DNA of 64,000 nucleotides from Melanocharis versteri (GCA_013397845.1 VZTG01004479.1:1754748-1818747); one strand, 5' to 3'; positions 37,965-50,084 are shown, counted from the first letter of the stretch. Notes: generated from the sequence alone by a model not told the origin. Numbers and translations are program-made.

Positions 37965-38503
37965 TGTTGCGCCGTGTGCGGTGCGTCCTCTCTGGACTTC
38001 CCCAGGCTTAGCCCTTCCTCGGGGAGTCGGAGGCACCCAGCCCACAGCAAGATCTTTGGCAGTGGACGCAAGATAGTCAGGCTCGGTTGCTGGTAGGGCG
38101 AAGGAGGAGATGAAAGAGGCAGGAGCGGCTCTTAGGGGGAGACACACAGGTTTATTCCATGAGGAGTGGAGGTTCCGGGGTGACAGGGAGAACTGGGGAA
38201 GGAGAGCCTCTGTGGAAAGGAAGGCAAAGAGCCCAGAGCAGGGCTTGGCAACGTAATATATACAGAAGCATGGGGGTGGAGACACACACAATACAACCAA
38301 TGGGGATAACTCAGCAGGGTGGTACAAAAGAGGGAAGACATAGCAACAACCAATGACTACAATGGAGGGCGGAGAGGGGGTATGACAGACAGCCAGTCCA
38401 AGGCAGGAAAGACCGTTGGAGTGGCAGGAAATGGGGAATTATGGGAAGGAGAAGGGTGAAGGGGGAAGCGCCATCTTGTGGAAGGCAATGACGCACCACC
38501 ACA
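37965..38503 (-). mobile_element. Solo endogenous-retrovirus LTR, 539 bp, minus strand
   Basis: On the plus strand the element runs from TGTTGCGCC to CACCACCACA, with AAGATA on both sides (37959-37964 and 38504-38509). On its own strand it starts TGTGGTGGTGCG and ends GGCGCAACA. A TATATA box (38257-38262) and an AATAAA signal (reverse of TTTATT at 38151-38156) are in the right order for a minus-strand LTR. The 6-bp duplication is usual for alpha/betaretrovirus-like (ERVK-type) elements. It is much more GC- and CpG-rich than its surroundings. No internal genes are attached. Frames open inside it on both strands are not genes. Confidence 0.9.
38468..38481 (-). promoter_or_regulatory. YY1/CTCF-like motif in LTR U3
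   Basis: On the minus strand the bases CCACAAGATGGCGC contain AAGATGGCG, a strong YY1 word. They also fit the CTCF core with a single mismatch. It lies about 22 bases inside the start of U3, where retroviral promoters carry control sites. Confidence 0.45.
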
Positions 38504-38509
38504 AAGATA

Positions 38510-38771
38510 TGTTTTCCTACCCAATCTCTTGTTACTGTGAAAATTGAAAATAGAATACACATTTTCTCCCCAGCCTAGGAAGGTATGATTTTATTGGTTT
38601 AACCCCAGTGAAAGTGAAATGTTTCATGTGAAGGTAGTAATTTATGTGATTTAATAGTTCTGACTTAATGGTTAATAATGGGTTTTGGTTTGTACCTCTG
38701 CCTTTTATAAATAAGAGAGAGATTTTTTTTTTTTTTTTTTTTACGTTGCAATTTTTTTTTTTTATTATACA
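38510..38771. other. Single-copy DNA ending in poly-T beside a gap
   Basis: No gene is recognised. From 38700 the sequence runs through two long T tracts and ends TTATTATACA at the gap. It resembles the sequence on the other side of the gap. Confidence 0.7.
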
Positions 38772-39306
38772 NNNNNNNNNNNNNNNNNNNNNNNNNNNNN
38801 NNNNNNNNNNNNNNNNNNNNNNNNNNNNNNNNNNNNNNNNNNNNNNNNNNNNNNNNNNNNNNNNNNNNNNNNNNNNNNNNNNNNNNNNNNNNNNNNNNNN
38901 NNNNNNNNNNNNNNNNNNNNNNNNNNNNNNNNNNNNNNNNNNNNNNNNNNNNNNNNNNNNNNNNNNNNNNNNNNNNNNNNNNNNNNNNNNNNNNNNNNNN
39001 NNNNNNNNNNNNNNNNNNNNNNNNNNNNNNNNNNNNNNNNNNNNNNNNNNNNNNNNNNNNNNNNNNNNNNNNNNNNNNNNNNNNNNNNNNNNNNNNNNNN
39101 NNNNNNNNNNNNNNNNNNNNNNNNNNNNNNNNNNNNNNNNNNNNNNNNNNNNNNNNNNNNNNNNNNNNNNNNNNNNNNNNNNNNNNNNNNNNNNNNNNNN
39201 NNNNNNNNNNNNNNNNNNNNNNNNNNNNNNNNNNNNNNNNNNNNNNNNNNNNNNNNNNNNNNNNNNNNNNNNNNNNNNNNNNNNNNNNNNNNNNNNNNNN
39301 NNNNNN
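38772..39306. other. Assembly gap, 535 N
   Basis: A run of unknown bases lies between two poly-T regions whose outer parts look like imperfect copies of one another. The gap size may not be real. Confidence 0.99.
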
Positions 39307-41397
39307 CTCTTCCTTTTTAAAAAAAAAGGATAAGTTTTTTTTTTTTTTTTTTTTACAGATGCAATTTATTCTGTATATTATACAAAGTAGTTTTGGGGAG
39401 CAAAATTTTCTCTATATTTTTTTTCTTGTCTCATTTTGTAAATTAATATAAGGTTAACAAAGATGTTCATAAATTCCCATTTCTAATTATACAGTTACTA
39501 GAGTCATTAATTTCCTGTGAGACTAATGAGCTAACAATGCACAATGAATTTTTTTCCATTATATATTTGTGTTCATGTTTCTGTGGTCTGAGTAAATTGT
39601 ACTTGGCATCTGTACAAAGCAGATCTACTCCAAAGTATAAATTATATAGGGCTTTGTTTTGTTTTCAGGACTGCTTTTCTTTTTTTCTTGTTGCTGTTAA
39701 GCCTGTCTGATTTGTAGAAGATTAATGAAATTTAATAGTTTAGTTTTAATACTCTGACTTCTTCTATCATTGTTATAGCCTGGGAATGTCTATTCAATGA
39801 AGGATTAGAGTATGTTTTCTTTTTCTTGATCAGAAACAGTTAAATATGCCTTTTATGGAACTATAAGGAATTTGAAAGATCAGGGTGATGTATGCAATGA
39901 TCCAGGTGAAAATTCAGTTTACCTCAAAAGCAGTGTTCACTCCTTAGGCTGAGGATTTCTACTTGATAATATGTAAAACTCTTTTTGAAATATATTAGTC
40001 AAAACCTTTAGAATAACTGTGCAACTCTTTGACTGGAAGACTAACAGAGCTAGGATTTCCATTAATCCCCTTCATATGAATGACAGGTTTTGCACACATT
40101 TAGGTGACACAGAAACAGAACACAAAATATGGATGGCTAGTGGCACCTTCTCCTTATACTTTGTTTATCTGTTGGCAAGCACAGCCAGGGAGGTGTTTCA
40201 CAGAAGGGCTAATCTGACTGAAAATGTGTCTTTTTCCAACAGTAATGGTTTGCCAATTAAAATACTTTCTCCCTACATATTTTGATACTTTTATATTTTT
40301 TCATTGTCACAGCTACAAAGACTCTGTGTGTCTAGGTGTGTGTTAATTCCCTTTGATTTCTGTAAGGAAACGATCAAATTAGAGCAGAAAGTACTTTTGA
40401 AAATTCCTCATTATTTTGTAACCTGACTTCTTGTGGAAACTATGCAAAGACAAACTCACTTTTTCTATGGATGAGTCCTTTCCTTTTGAACTTAATGAAG
40501 GATTTTCTACATTTTTTAGCAGAGTGATTAGAGAGTCAAAGGTAATTATGTTCTCATTAATTTTTGGTAATATGTGGCCAAGCAGAATAGGCAGATCATG
40601 TCAGTTTCCTGTCCGAAGAAAAGTTTTCAGACACCCTAGCAAAAAGTAGCACAGATACCATGAAAAAAAAGTTTCAGTCAGACCTAGTCCTTTGAATAGG
40701 AAATTCAATCAAAGTCAAGTTACTAATGCATGTAAAATGTTGTTTCATTTGTTCTAGAGTTGATGAAGAGTTTGATTTGCTTTTTCAAGGGGATGTATTA
40801 TACAAGGGTGATTTTTATAAATATTTTCTCTCCAGAACTATAACAGAATTCATAGCAACACTCAAGAACTACTGAGAGAGCAGAAGAAAAAATGATCATC
40901 ATAAGAAAACAAATAAGTACAAATGACAGTACCTTTGCAAATATGTCCTTACTGCTTATGAATTCAGAACATATCCGAATTCTGACTATTTGTTGATTTT
41001 ATAAAATTTTTCGTAGGTTCAAAATGGCATTACACTGACTAATTATCTTTAATCAGTACTCTAGCTTTAGTTCTGTCATTTGCCATGTAAATATCATTAA
41101 TCTTGTCATCAACCTAACACTTTTTTCTTCAGCTACAGAAGGTCACAACTTCAGTTGAAATTGAATCTAATCTTGATTTGAAAGTCTAGTATTTAATATG
41201 TATAGAAAAGGTGTTAGACAAAAAAGATCTCTAGTCTTTTGCTTTTACTATACACCATTTCGACATTTTGATTTAGGAATCCTGAAACTAATGCTTTTCC
41301 TAAATTTCTTGAAAGAAGTCTTTCTAAAAATGTGTTTAACTTGATGGTTCACCTCCATGCAAACTACTATAACAACTGTTTTCATTTCAATACACAG
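39307..41397. other. Single-copy AT-rich DNA
   Basis: It starts with the poly-T flank of the gap (to about 39355). No gene, RNA or transposon is recognised after that. Confidence 0.5.
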
Positions 41398-41542
41398 TGA
41401 AGAAGAAACTAATCCTCGTTATATCGTTTCAGCTGCCAACAGTAGAGACTCGTTACCACCTGGGAAATGGCAAACACAAAGTTCTCTCCTTACTCTGCCT
41501 GAAGATGCTTTATTACCAGATGCCCAAGAAAGCACTGGGTGA
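41398..41542 (+). other. Candidate terminal exon with poly(A) signal
   Basis: The acceptor-like TGTTTTCATTTCAATACACAG ends at 41397. The frame that uses the first base to finish a split codon reads EEETNPRYIVSAANSRDS and continues to LPEDALLPDAQESTG with a TGA at 41540-41542, giving 47 codons. AATAAA lies about 300 bases downstream (41841-41846). The composition is protein-like. I recognise no family, and a second frame over the same DNA is also open, so this may be chance. Confidence 0.2.
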
Positions 41543-42307
41543 ATTCCCACAAATTTTAATAAGAAAATGGTGGCAGGAAAAAGATCTGTGTTACATACAT
41601 TTCAGCAGTGATTGTGTTAGTCAGTTTTTGGTAGGTCACTTTCTTATCACGTTTGCTTGATTTTACAGAAAAAATAGTTACAGTATTTGAAGAAAGGAAA
41701 GACCAAACGAAGTTGTTGCTCCAGCTTTGCCAACGTACTAAGTAGATTGAATTACATTGTCATATATAGTATTAAACTGACATTAGATTTAATCTTAGCT
41801 AAAAGGCCAAGGAGAATAGGATGCTTGAAGTGAAACACCAAATAAAGAAATATATAATTCTCATTTTAATAAAATTAATTTTATTCCTTCTGTCTTTATA
41901 TAGAAATATGTATCTATGCAACAGCAAGCACAACTGCAGCTAATATTTGTGTGACCTTCAATATTATGGTAATTTATTTAAATGTTCTTTGTTAATTAAA
42001 ATATTTCACATAAAAGGCAACTAACTTACTTTTACCAATTAATTATATCTTTGAAATTTTGGAGTGATCAATTATCATAATCAACAAACATTATGGAAAT
42101 AAAATAACAAATGAGTCTCAAATGCCAAGTGGTCTGTTTTTGGCTTGTTTTTTACTCCTAATTTAAAGGAATAACTATTTTTAAAATGAAAATCAATTTA
42201 TGTGTTGTTCAGTTCTACATAAAATAATAATAGAATCTTCAATAACAGGGAAAGTAATACTTTCAAAAATCTTACTCATTACAAACTTCATAAAGTATGT
42301 ACACTAC
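41543..42307. other. Single-copy AT-rich DNA, nothing recognised
   Basis: No gene is seen, apart from the possible 3' untranslated region of the preceding candidate. Confidence 0.5.
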
Positions 42308-42715
42308 TGTCATGGTTAGGAATGGTATTCTCCAGTTTAGCACTGCCACTGAAAAGACCACCTGTCACTCCGCTCTCCACCTCCACTGGGAGACAAAAAA
42401 GCAGGGATCAGGAGTTGAGATAAGAATGATTTACTGGAAACTGCAATGACATAAGAAAAAGAAGAGTAACAGAAACAATCTTAACAACAAGAGGTATAAG
42501 GCAAAGAAAGAATTAATACACAAAATAAAATAAAATAATCCCAGACCCTTCCACCCAGAAGGAACACCCTTTCCTGTGGAAGCCAGAGCCCCATCCCTCC
42601 CACACCTGCAATGATATAAGGTGGTATAGAATAACATCTGGACCCTGGCCACACCCATTCAGCCACGCCCCCTCCCAGCTACTGCAAAAAATTAACACTG
42701 TCCAGGCAGAAATCA
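42308..42715 (-). mobile_element. Endogenous-retrovirus LTR, minus strand, about 408 bp
   Basis: Read on the plus strand it starts TGTCATGGTTAGGAAT and ends ATTAACACTGTCCAGGCAGA then AATCA. Both are typical reversed ends of a common avian ERVK-like LTR family. On its own strand it starts TGATTTCTGCC and ends CATGACA, with a TTATATC TATA-like site near 42614. An AGTAAA variant on the minus strand near 42431 may serve as poly(A) signal. I could not find matching target duplications, so one end may be slightly misplaced or eroded. An AAATA-type simple stretch lies at about 42520-42538. Confidence 0.75.
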
Positions 42716-43616
42716 GATGGGTACATATCTAGTGATTTGGCAAATGTTCCACCTTTAGAGCTGTGAAAGAGCTCTCCAAGGTTACTATTTCAGTGACTCA
42801 AACACAAATGAAGCTTCTTGAATGAAGCTTCTTGATTGTTTGTCACAAGGAAAAAAAAGGCAGAAATATTATTCTATTCAATGTGTTCTTCAAGAGTGAA
42901 TAACCACTGCAAGTTGAACATGACAATATATGAGCAGAAGATGAAAAAGGTCAGAAAATATTGTGCTGCCTCAAGATATTCAGTGTTTTCCAATTGTTAG
43001 ACAGCTTGTTGGGTAGTTTTTAGAATATTATTTGCATAAAAATATCCTAAATACTTCAAAACCAAGTTTTGAAGGACTTTAAGAGCCTCAAATTTTTATT
43101 GGCAATGGTTTTCAACAGTAGATTTTTGAGTTATATACAGTAGGCACAGGATAAAATCCAGTAGCTATTTCTTTTCCCTTTTCCATGCTCTAACAGTCAT
43201 GGAGCACAAGAGGAGAGGGAAATAATGGTCCACTGATGAACATCTACAACATACCTGGTTAGAGATCTGCAAGTGGGTTCAAAATCTGGAAGCTGTGGTT
43301 AATCTTGTGCAAAACCTAACTATGAGGTACCCAACCATGTGCTCTAGATAGCATGGGGTAGGAAAATGAACTATAATGTCCTAGGAAAAACTGTGACAGT
43401 TTTACTCTGATGACATGGCTGTTATAAACACAGGAGGCTTTATGGTAATAGAAACTTCTTTCATGTCTTGTGCTGAAGGGATTCCCTTTGTACTACAGCA
43501 TGAAAGTGGAATCAGTCTACAGGACTTGAGGATGCCTGTAACTGGCCACCTAACCCACCATAAAAGACTTGAGTCAATTAATCAAGCTATTGGGTACTGT
43601 TCAGACTTCCCTCCTT
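42716..43616. other. Single-copy DNA, nothing recognised
   Basis: The stretch includes a perfect two-copy tandem of a 14-base unit (AATGAAGCTTCTTG) at 42807-42834. No gene is recognised. Confidence 0.55.
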
Positions 43617-43668
43617 CTTCCTTCCTTCCTTCCTTCCTTCCTTCCTTCCTTCCTTCCTTCCTTCCTTC
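43617..43668 (+). repeat. (CTTC)13 microsatellite
   Basis: Thirteen perfect CTTC units, preceded by imperfect TTCC/CTTC sequence from about 43606. The strand is all pyrimidine. A frame through it encodes only Ser/Phe/Leu/Pro repeats and is not a gene. Confidence 0.97.
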
Positions 43669-46600
43669 TCCTACAAAATTTTAGATCTTATCTTCACAAA
43701 ATAGAACTCAAAATTTAATGCATAACAGAGATTCTCTACCTGTCTTTTAAAAAAAAAAATAATATTATTTTTAATTTTTTTGTTGTATTGTTTTGTTTTT
43801 TTCTTTATAGCGCCAGCCATCATCATTATTTCTGACTGCTTTCCAGGTAGAACGGACAATGTAAACATAATCCCTCTGAGGAATTAAGGTTTCTTAGTGA
43901 GAATGTTTAGGAGATCTTGCATTTGTACTTGGAAACTGTAGATGTGATGAAGAATGTGAAGGCAATACTGAAACTGGTGAAGTTATGTAATGTGTTTGAG
44001 TTTCTTTTCAAGTACGTGTGGAGTGACACATTTAAAGAAAAATATATATAAAATTGAATTTTCTTTTTAAGTGTGCTTTTATGGATATTTTTCTTTCTGA
44101 AAAGTTGTAATATTAAATTTATAACTCAGAATAGAGCAGCCATCCCGGTCCCACTCTGTATGAGATGTAGTCAAGAAGTTCTAACTAGTAGCCATTGTAG
44201 GTTAATATTTGTATTAATTAAGAAAGAAGTAAAATCTGCCTGCCAAATAAGCAAAATCACCAAAGAGATTTCTGGCTTACACTCAGCTTTATTCTTGAAA
44301 TTAAATATTGTGGCTCAGGATCCTTTTGCTTTAAACATGTATTTCTGTGGACTGAATGCTTTGATCATATCCTCTTCGCTGTGCCTACTCTTCATGTCAG
44401 AGATGAAGGGCTGGGAATCATTAAGTTTTGGCAGCTTTGTGTCACCCCAAGTTGCTCCTATTCAGGGAAATGCCCTGACTGGATGTTTAAGCTGACTTCT
44501 ACCCTCATTTGCATCAGCACAAAAAATACCAGTGATTCTGGTGCCAGAGTATTTTTCTCCTTCAAAAAGAAAATCAAACAGCATGACGGAACCTGGAAGA
44601 CTGAACAAGCAGCTCCATCTGAATAAAGAAGTACGAAAAGGGAAGAGAAAGTAGCTGATGCAAAAGCATGTTTTTGTATTTGTGCTTTGCACTTTGACTT
44701 TAGTGGATCACATCCCTCTGAGCCTGGGTTGGGAAAAATAGCCTCTGTGTGATGTGTCCTACAAAAGGCTCAGCAAAGCCTTCCATTGCTCTGAAATAGA
44801 AGTGTAGCATTTTAAATTAAGTAACTGCTTTTTAACTGAAAGGAGGGCCAAGGCATTCAGACACTTCTCTGGTTCTCAAATATTCTTTGTGGATGGATAT
44901 TTTTTATATATTTTTTTAATATCTTACACATACTTAAATTTTTTTTGATGTAAGGATATGTGATGATATATGTTCATTGTTATATTATTTTAATTTTTGT
45001 TTTATTTTTATACATAATTTTATGTATATTTTTACGTATTTACATTTATATTTACTTCTTCCTTTACATAAAAACAAAAATAAAAATAACATTCTAATTG
45101 GTTTGCAGTCAGAAGTTACAATGATCAAATACTGAGGAAAAGGTTATTTCTTGTGCTGTCCTCCTGCAGACATTAAACCTTACCTTCTGAAGATGAAAAC
45201 TCAGAATCTTACCAGATCATCCAAAAAAGTTTAACTGAGTGAAAGAGAAAAATTTCTGAAAGAAAAGGCATATTACAAGAGCTGATTTTTGCTGTTTTGA
45301 TTTAATATTTATTTTTATCTTTAGATAAAATTATTTGCATGATACATTTCTTTTTGTTCTTTTTATCTGCTGACTGAAAGTAACAGAAAATTTTCCAAAT
45401 AATTAGAAAATATGTATTTTGAATAATGAATAAATGGACATTACCATTTTTTACTTTCAAGAGGTTATTACTAGTATCATAATACCTGGTATATTTGGAA
45501 GACCAATGTAAAATGTAACCCATGTGCAGCCATTCATCAGTCTTTGTGGTGGCCAACATGACAACTGGACCATGCTGTTGCAGAACAGCTGAGTTCCTCA
45601 GCTACCTGCTTTCCTCTTCTCAATGTACCCATTTCACAACTCTTAAAAATGAGTACAGGACACGCTAGCTTTCATTTTCAGTGCCAGTTTACTCAATGTG
45701 ACATTCAATACCCAATGTATATTAGAAGGATTCAAAGTCTGGACTTTCACCAGTACTGTTGCCGTTATCATGCAGAACTCATGCTGTCAGCTCTTTAGCT
45801 CATGTCTCTTCTGAAGGTGCTCCTCTTTCTCCTTTAACAGGCTTTTTCTGTAAAGGAGAGGGGGAAAAAATTGCCCTTGGAATGGTGCGAATAACAAAGT
45901 CTGGCTTCCTTGAAGACTTTTTCAGGATGCCAAGTCTCTGTTTGAAAAATGATGCATTGTAAGAGTTGTTTCATGCTAGGATGAGAACATCCCAAAAAGA
46001 AATTTGTGGTTGTCATAGCTCAACTTTGTTGCACATATTGGGAATAAGTTTGGAAATAAAGAAGCAGTCAAGGTTTTCTCAACTCCTTCAAAAAAAAATC
46101 GCTAAAATTGGGCTACATTTCAGCAAAAGGGAAACAAAAACAAATTAAAGAAGGGCAGAGAGAGGGGAACAGAGTAGTTACTAAAGAACTATTATTAATA
46201 GTAAGTGATGGCTTCTGCCTTAGAATTGCTAACACGCCTTTGTGGATGCCTGACATTCTCCACAGTGTTCCTCATTCTAACTACACCTGAGACAGGCAGT
46301 AGCATTGCTCAGCCTCAGAAATGTATACACCTTCTTTTATGGGCTGGGTTTTTTTCCCTCTGCCTAACTTTACAAACTGAGGGGATCTGTAAAATTAGGT
46401 GAAGTACCTAAACTGAGCTTTTGCAAACCTTTGCACACTCTAGAAGTGAATATGACAAGGTCTACTCAGGTATAGCTTATATTTTCTTCATCTCCTCAGT
46501 TCTTTTGACACTCTTCTCATCAAATTCTGACAGTTCTGTGTTTTCTCTATTCTATTAAAATGGACAAATTTTATATTTAGTGATAACACTTGTATTTTAC

Positions 46601-48539
46601 TCTAAGGCTAAATCTAAACCTAGATGTTTCAATAATCAAGACAAAAGGAGAACACCTCTGAACTTGAATGAACTATTGACCAGGCTGGCTAGCCAGGAGT
46701 ACAAAGGAAAAATGAAAGAATGAGAAGAAAACCCCTAAGCATAAAGTAATCTCACAGTATCATTGTCTTCGCAACCTCCTAAAAAACTAACACAGTAATT
46801 AAAAATCAGTGGAATTGTGATTAATAGTCAGAATTTTCCTACTGGTGTGCAGTAGAAGATGAATTTGAACCTGTAGGAATAATGATCACAATTTCAAATG
46901 CAGCATGAACAAGGACACACACCAGTGCTACATCATCTTTGCTTTCATGAGCCGTGTCCGTGTGACTCTCCCTTGTGGGAAAAACTACACAGGTGCTTAA
47001 ATAGTTTGTAGAAACTGTCAGTAGCCACCATAGGACTGTAACAGACATCCACAATGTGAAGTCCAAAATAGATACCAAATGCCTATCTTAATAATTGTTA
47101 TTTTTCTTGAAACAGTGTTTTTGGAGGTTGTATTGCTGGTGACTAGTTGTAAAATTTTTATGGACAAGAGAAAGTTGTCTTCTCATGTTTCCAAACTATT
47201 TCAACTGAGTGTTGACTAATAATCATATAAATTTGATGGATTGAAGTGCCACTAATAAAATAATCAAAGAAATGCTTTGTTTGTTGCTTATTTATAAGGA
47301 AGTGTATATTTATCCTTAGCTTATGAAAAGATATAATTGTGAGCACACATTGTTTACCTTCCAGGCATTTGGAGAACAAGTGAATAGAGAGAGGATGTTA
47401 GAGAAATGCTATGCTGCTTAATGACAGCCTTTATGAGGACAGGCAGATGTGATGGACAGATGGGTGGACTAACAGGACTAAATGCGTTATTAGCTGCTCA
47501 GACATTTGTTGAATGTCAGCCAAAACTACTGAATCATAGTAATTGACCATTGTTAAACATCTCCCATGAGGAGAACAACTACATGCATAACAAAAATGTG
47601 TAACATTTTGGTTAAGATGCAGAGACAGAAAAATGATTGTACAGACTCATATAAGCCCTGTTGTAAAGAGTTGAAAAAGTTTGTTTACTTTTAAAATGTC
47701 TGTGTGAGTTTCAATTACTCATCTATCTACGTAATAAAATATGGTTTTAAAAATATTTATATACTGAGTTCCACCTTCTATACATCAAGAAATACAATAT
47801 CTGGCATTTTTATTATGCCCTTCAATCAAATAATTTAGAAACTTTTTAAATAAGGCTATTATCATCTCCAACATTTATTTTATTCTTCACTGAAATGCAG
47901 CCACTGCAAATGGAATACTGTAAATGTCTAACAGTGTTCAGCATAGAACGGTTCCTTGTAAAGTGTTAAATCATACTTATTTGTTCTCTGACATCTGCTG
48001 ATGGATGAATCAAATCAGTAACTATATTTACAGAATAAATAAAAATATATTTTTGTCCTGACCTCCTTAAAATTAAACTGCACCTCACTAATATGCAGAG
48101 ACTAATTGGAAATAGACTGTAGCACCTCTGAAGGAGGTCATAGTGTGAGGCACACCACAACAGTGAGTAATACTTGGGAACAAAAAATGATCTGCCTTCT
48201 AACATGACAAGAATGATTTGCAGTTAATAATAGAGGGAGTAAAGGCCAGTCTTTTCATTTACCCTTGGCTTCACCTAGGACAAAATAAAAAATCACTTCA
48301 GTTGCTCTGAGCTACTTGCCTTTTTCCCAATCATTATTGCTTAGTTATAACTTAGTGATAAAATCTGTCATTACTGACTTTATTGACATTAAAGTTGATT
48401 TATTTGCATGCCTGGTGAATAAGAACTGCATTATGCTGGCTTTCAGATTGCTTGCGTACTCAAGATAGTAAGTGCATCACTGACTTAATTGTCTTTTGCT
48501 GGTTCACTTGCTCTCTAATCTCAGTTTGAAAATAATATT
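43669..48539. other. Single-copy AT-rich DNA
   Basis: No gene is recognised, although plus-strand frames near 44073-44626 and 45759-46402 are open for 60-140 codons. About 44895-45090 is extremely AT-rich (TATATTTT and ATTTTTAT words). No transposon is identified. Confidence 0.5.
44895..45090. repeat. AT-rich low-complexity tract
   Basis: About 200 bases with very few G or C, built of TATATTTTT, ATTTTTATAC and AAAAATAAAAATAA words. The right end (ACAAAAATAAAAATAAC) is a rough inverse of GTTATATTATTTTAATTTTT further left, so a long weak hairpin could form. Confidence 0.6.
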
Positions 48540-48608
48540 GGGTCAAATTCAACCTTGGCATAAGTCCACTGACTTCAGTGGTAGTTCTCTAGAGAAGAAT
48601 TTGATCCA
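48540..48608. repeat. Small palindromic interspersed element (MITE-like)
   Basis: The ends are inverted repeats: GGGTCAAATTC at the left and GAATTTGATCC at the right. The centre CCACTGACTTCAGTGG is itself nearly palindromic. This layout, a GGNCAAATTC terminus around a CCATTGACTTCAATGG-type core, matches a very old repeat common in crocodile, turtle and bird genomes. The family name cannot be confirmed without a search. Confidence 0.6.
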
Positions 48609-50084
48609 GAAGAATCTGAACTGTCTATATGATAAAGCTTTTTTCCCTGCTATTGTATAATGCGTTAGTCAGAAAGAAACAAGACTTTTTCCTTCTGAAA
48701 ATTAAGTAATTTATTCAGTTGGTGAAGTATGGACTCGTCTGCCTCTATTTTAGGGTCCTTATATTAAAAATGCTTGCATTTCCAACTAATTGTCCTGTGG
48801 TATGTGTTTATGGTAGGAGAAAAAAGAAACTAAACACTAATTGAGAAAATACAGTTTCACTGTAAAACAAATAAACTACAACGAAGCAAGATTTAATTCT
48901 TCACATAGCCAAACATTTCTGTAATGAGCTATTCCAGAATAAAAAGAAGTTTTATTTTGTTTACTGTTTTTCCAATGGTTTCCTTTCACTTTCTGGAGAG
49001 TTCTTTAGAAAAGATATTTTGGATCATAGTAATCTATTCAGCTATTTACTACACCCGTTTTCAACATATCTGACCAAGACAAAGACTGGGAAAAATTATT
49101 TGTATTTCAAGATTTGGTTTGGTATCCCAGTCTTGGACTTTCAGCCAGCCCTTCTGAGATGCAACTATTCAAACTACTCACCTTCAATTGGACTTTTAGT
49201 GTTAACACAGATGACATTGACCGTAAGTATTTGAAATAACTGAACTCTCATGAGTGACTGAAAGAACGGCCAGAAAACAAAACCTATGAATTATCTATAT
49301 TAAGAATACCCAGAAGCCCTTCAGGCAAAAATGCAAATAGAAATTCAAGCTGAATCATGGCAGCTTTCTGAAAATCACTGGAGATTTCAGATCCAAAAAT
49401 ATCTACTATGGTAGATGGAAATGGTAACATTTTGACCTTAATTAAAATACGTACTTTCTCGAGTACTTGTAAAGAGTAAACGTGAAGTTTCACATAGAAA
49501 TGTGTTTAAAATGGAACACTGTTGACTGCATGTGTGGGGTATTTAAAGATTTTCAGTGTTAATAGACAAACTTTGTCCAATGACAAAGAATAAAAATACC
49601 TCTGCATTGCAGGGACATTTATTTCATCCTCTTTGCCAAATGAATTCTCATTGAATTTCGCTGGAGTTTCTACTCTTTATAAAACCAATTTCTGTCTCTT
49701 TAGTGGGTATAATAAGATGAAGCTTACTGAGATACTGAAAACCAACTCATTAAATCTCTTGCAGCAATTCATCAATAAACATATGAAATGACTTTTCTCC
49801 TTAAACATCTTCTGTTTATCAGATTTTCTAGTTAAATTCAGTTAATCAGCTACCCCCCAGGACTTTAATCTCTCTTTGCTGAGTTTTAAAAAAAAATATT
49901 ATCAGTAGTATTTTAAGAGTGCTCCCTGTGTTCTACTACACTGAAAGAGTCTATGATTGTTGACTCTAAGAGATTTTTGGTTTCTTGTTTTTGTTTGGTT
50001 TATGGTGCCAAAAGAGCAGACCAAATTAATCGTATGATACAGCTGGAGGAAAACTCAGAATGTCATTTAATTTTCTTACACCTG
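48609..50084. other. Single-copy AT-rich DNA, nothing recognised
   Basis: No coding exon or RNA gene is recognised. Confidence 0.5.

Noticed and set aside
37857..38562. Minus-strand frames up to 156 codons
   Set aside because: They mostly cover the solo LTR at 37965-38503, whose TATA, poly(A) signal and target duplications explain the sequence. Pro/Ser/Leu-rich translation follows from its GC content.
38668..39333. 221-codon plus frame
   Set aside because: Most of it is translated N from an assembly gap flanked by poly-T; it is not a gene.
43415..43684. 89-codon plus frame ending in a Ser/Phe/Leu/Pro repeat
   Set aside because: Its C-terminal third is the translated (CTTC)n microsatellite; the rest has no recognisable domain.
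44073..44626. Long plus-strand open frames (140 and 81 codons)
   Set aside because: The first frame begins with a hydrophobic, low-complexity stretch. The two overlap in different phases, no domain is recognisable, and no splice or promoter context supports them. In AT-rich DNA such frames arise by chance.
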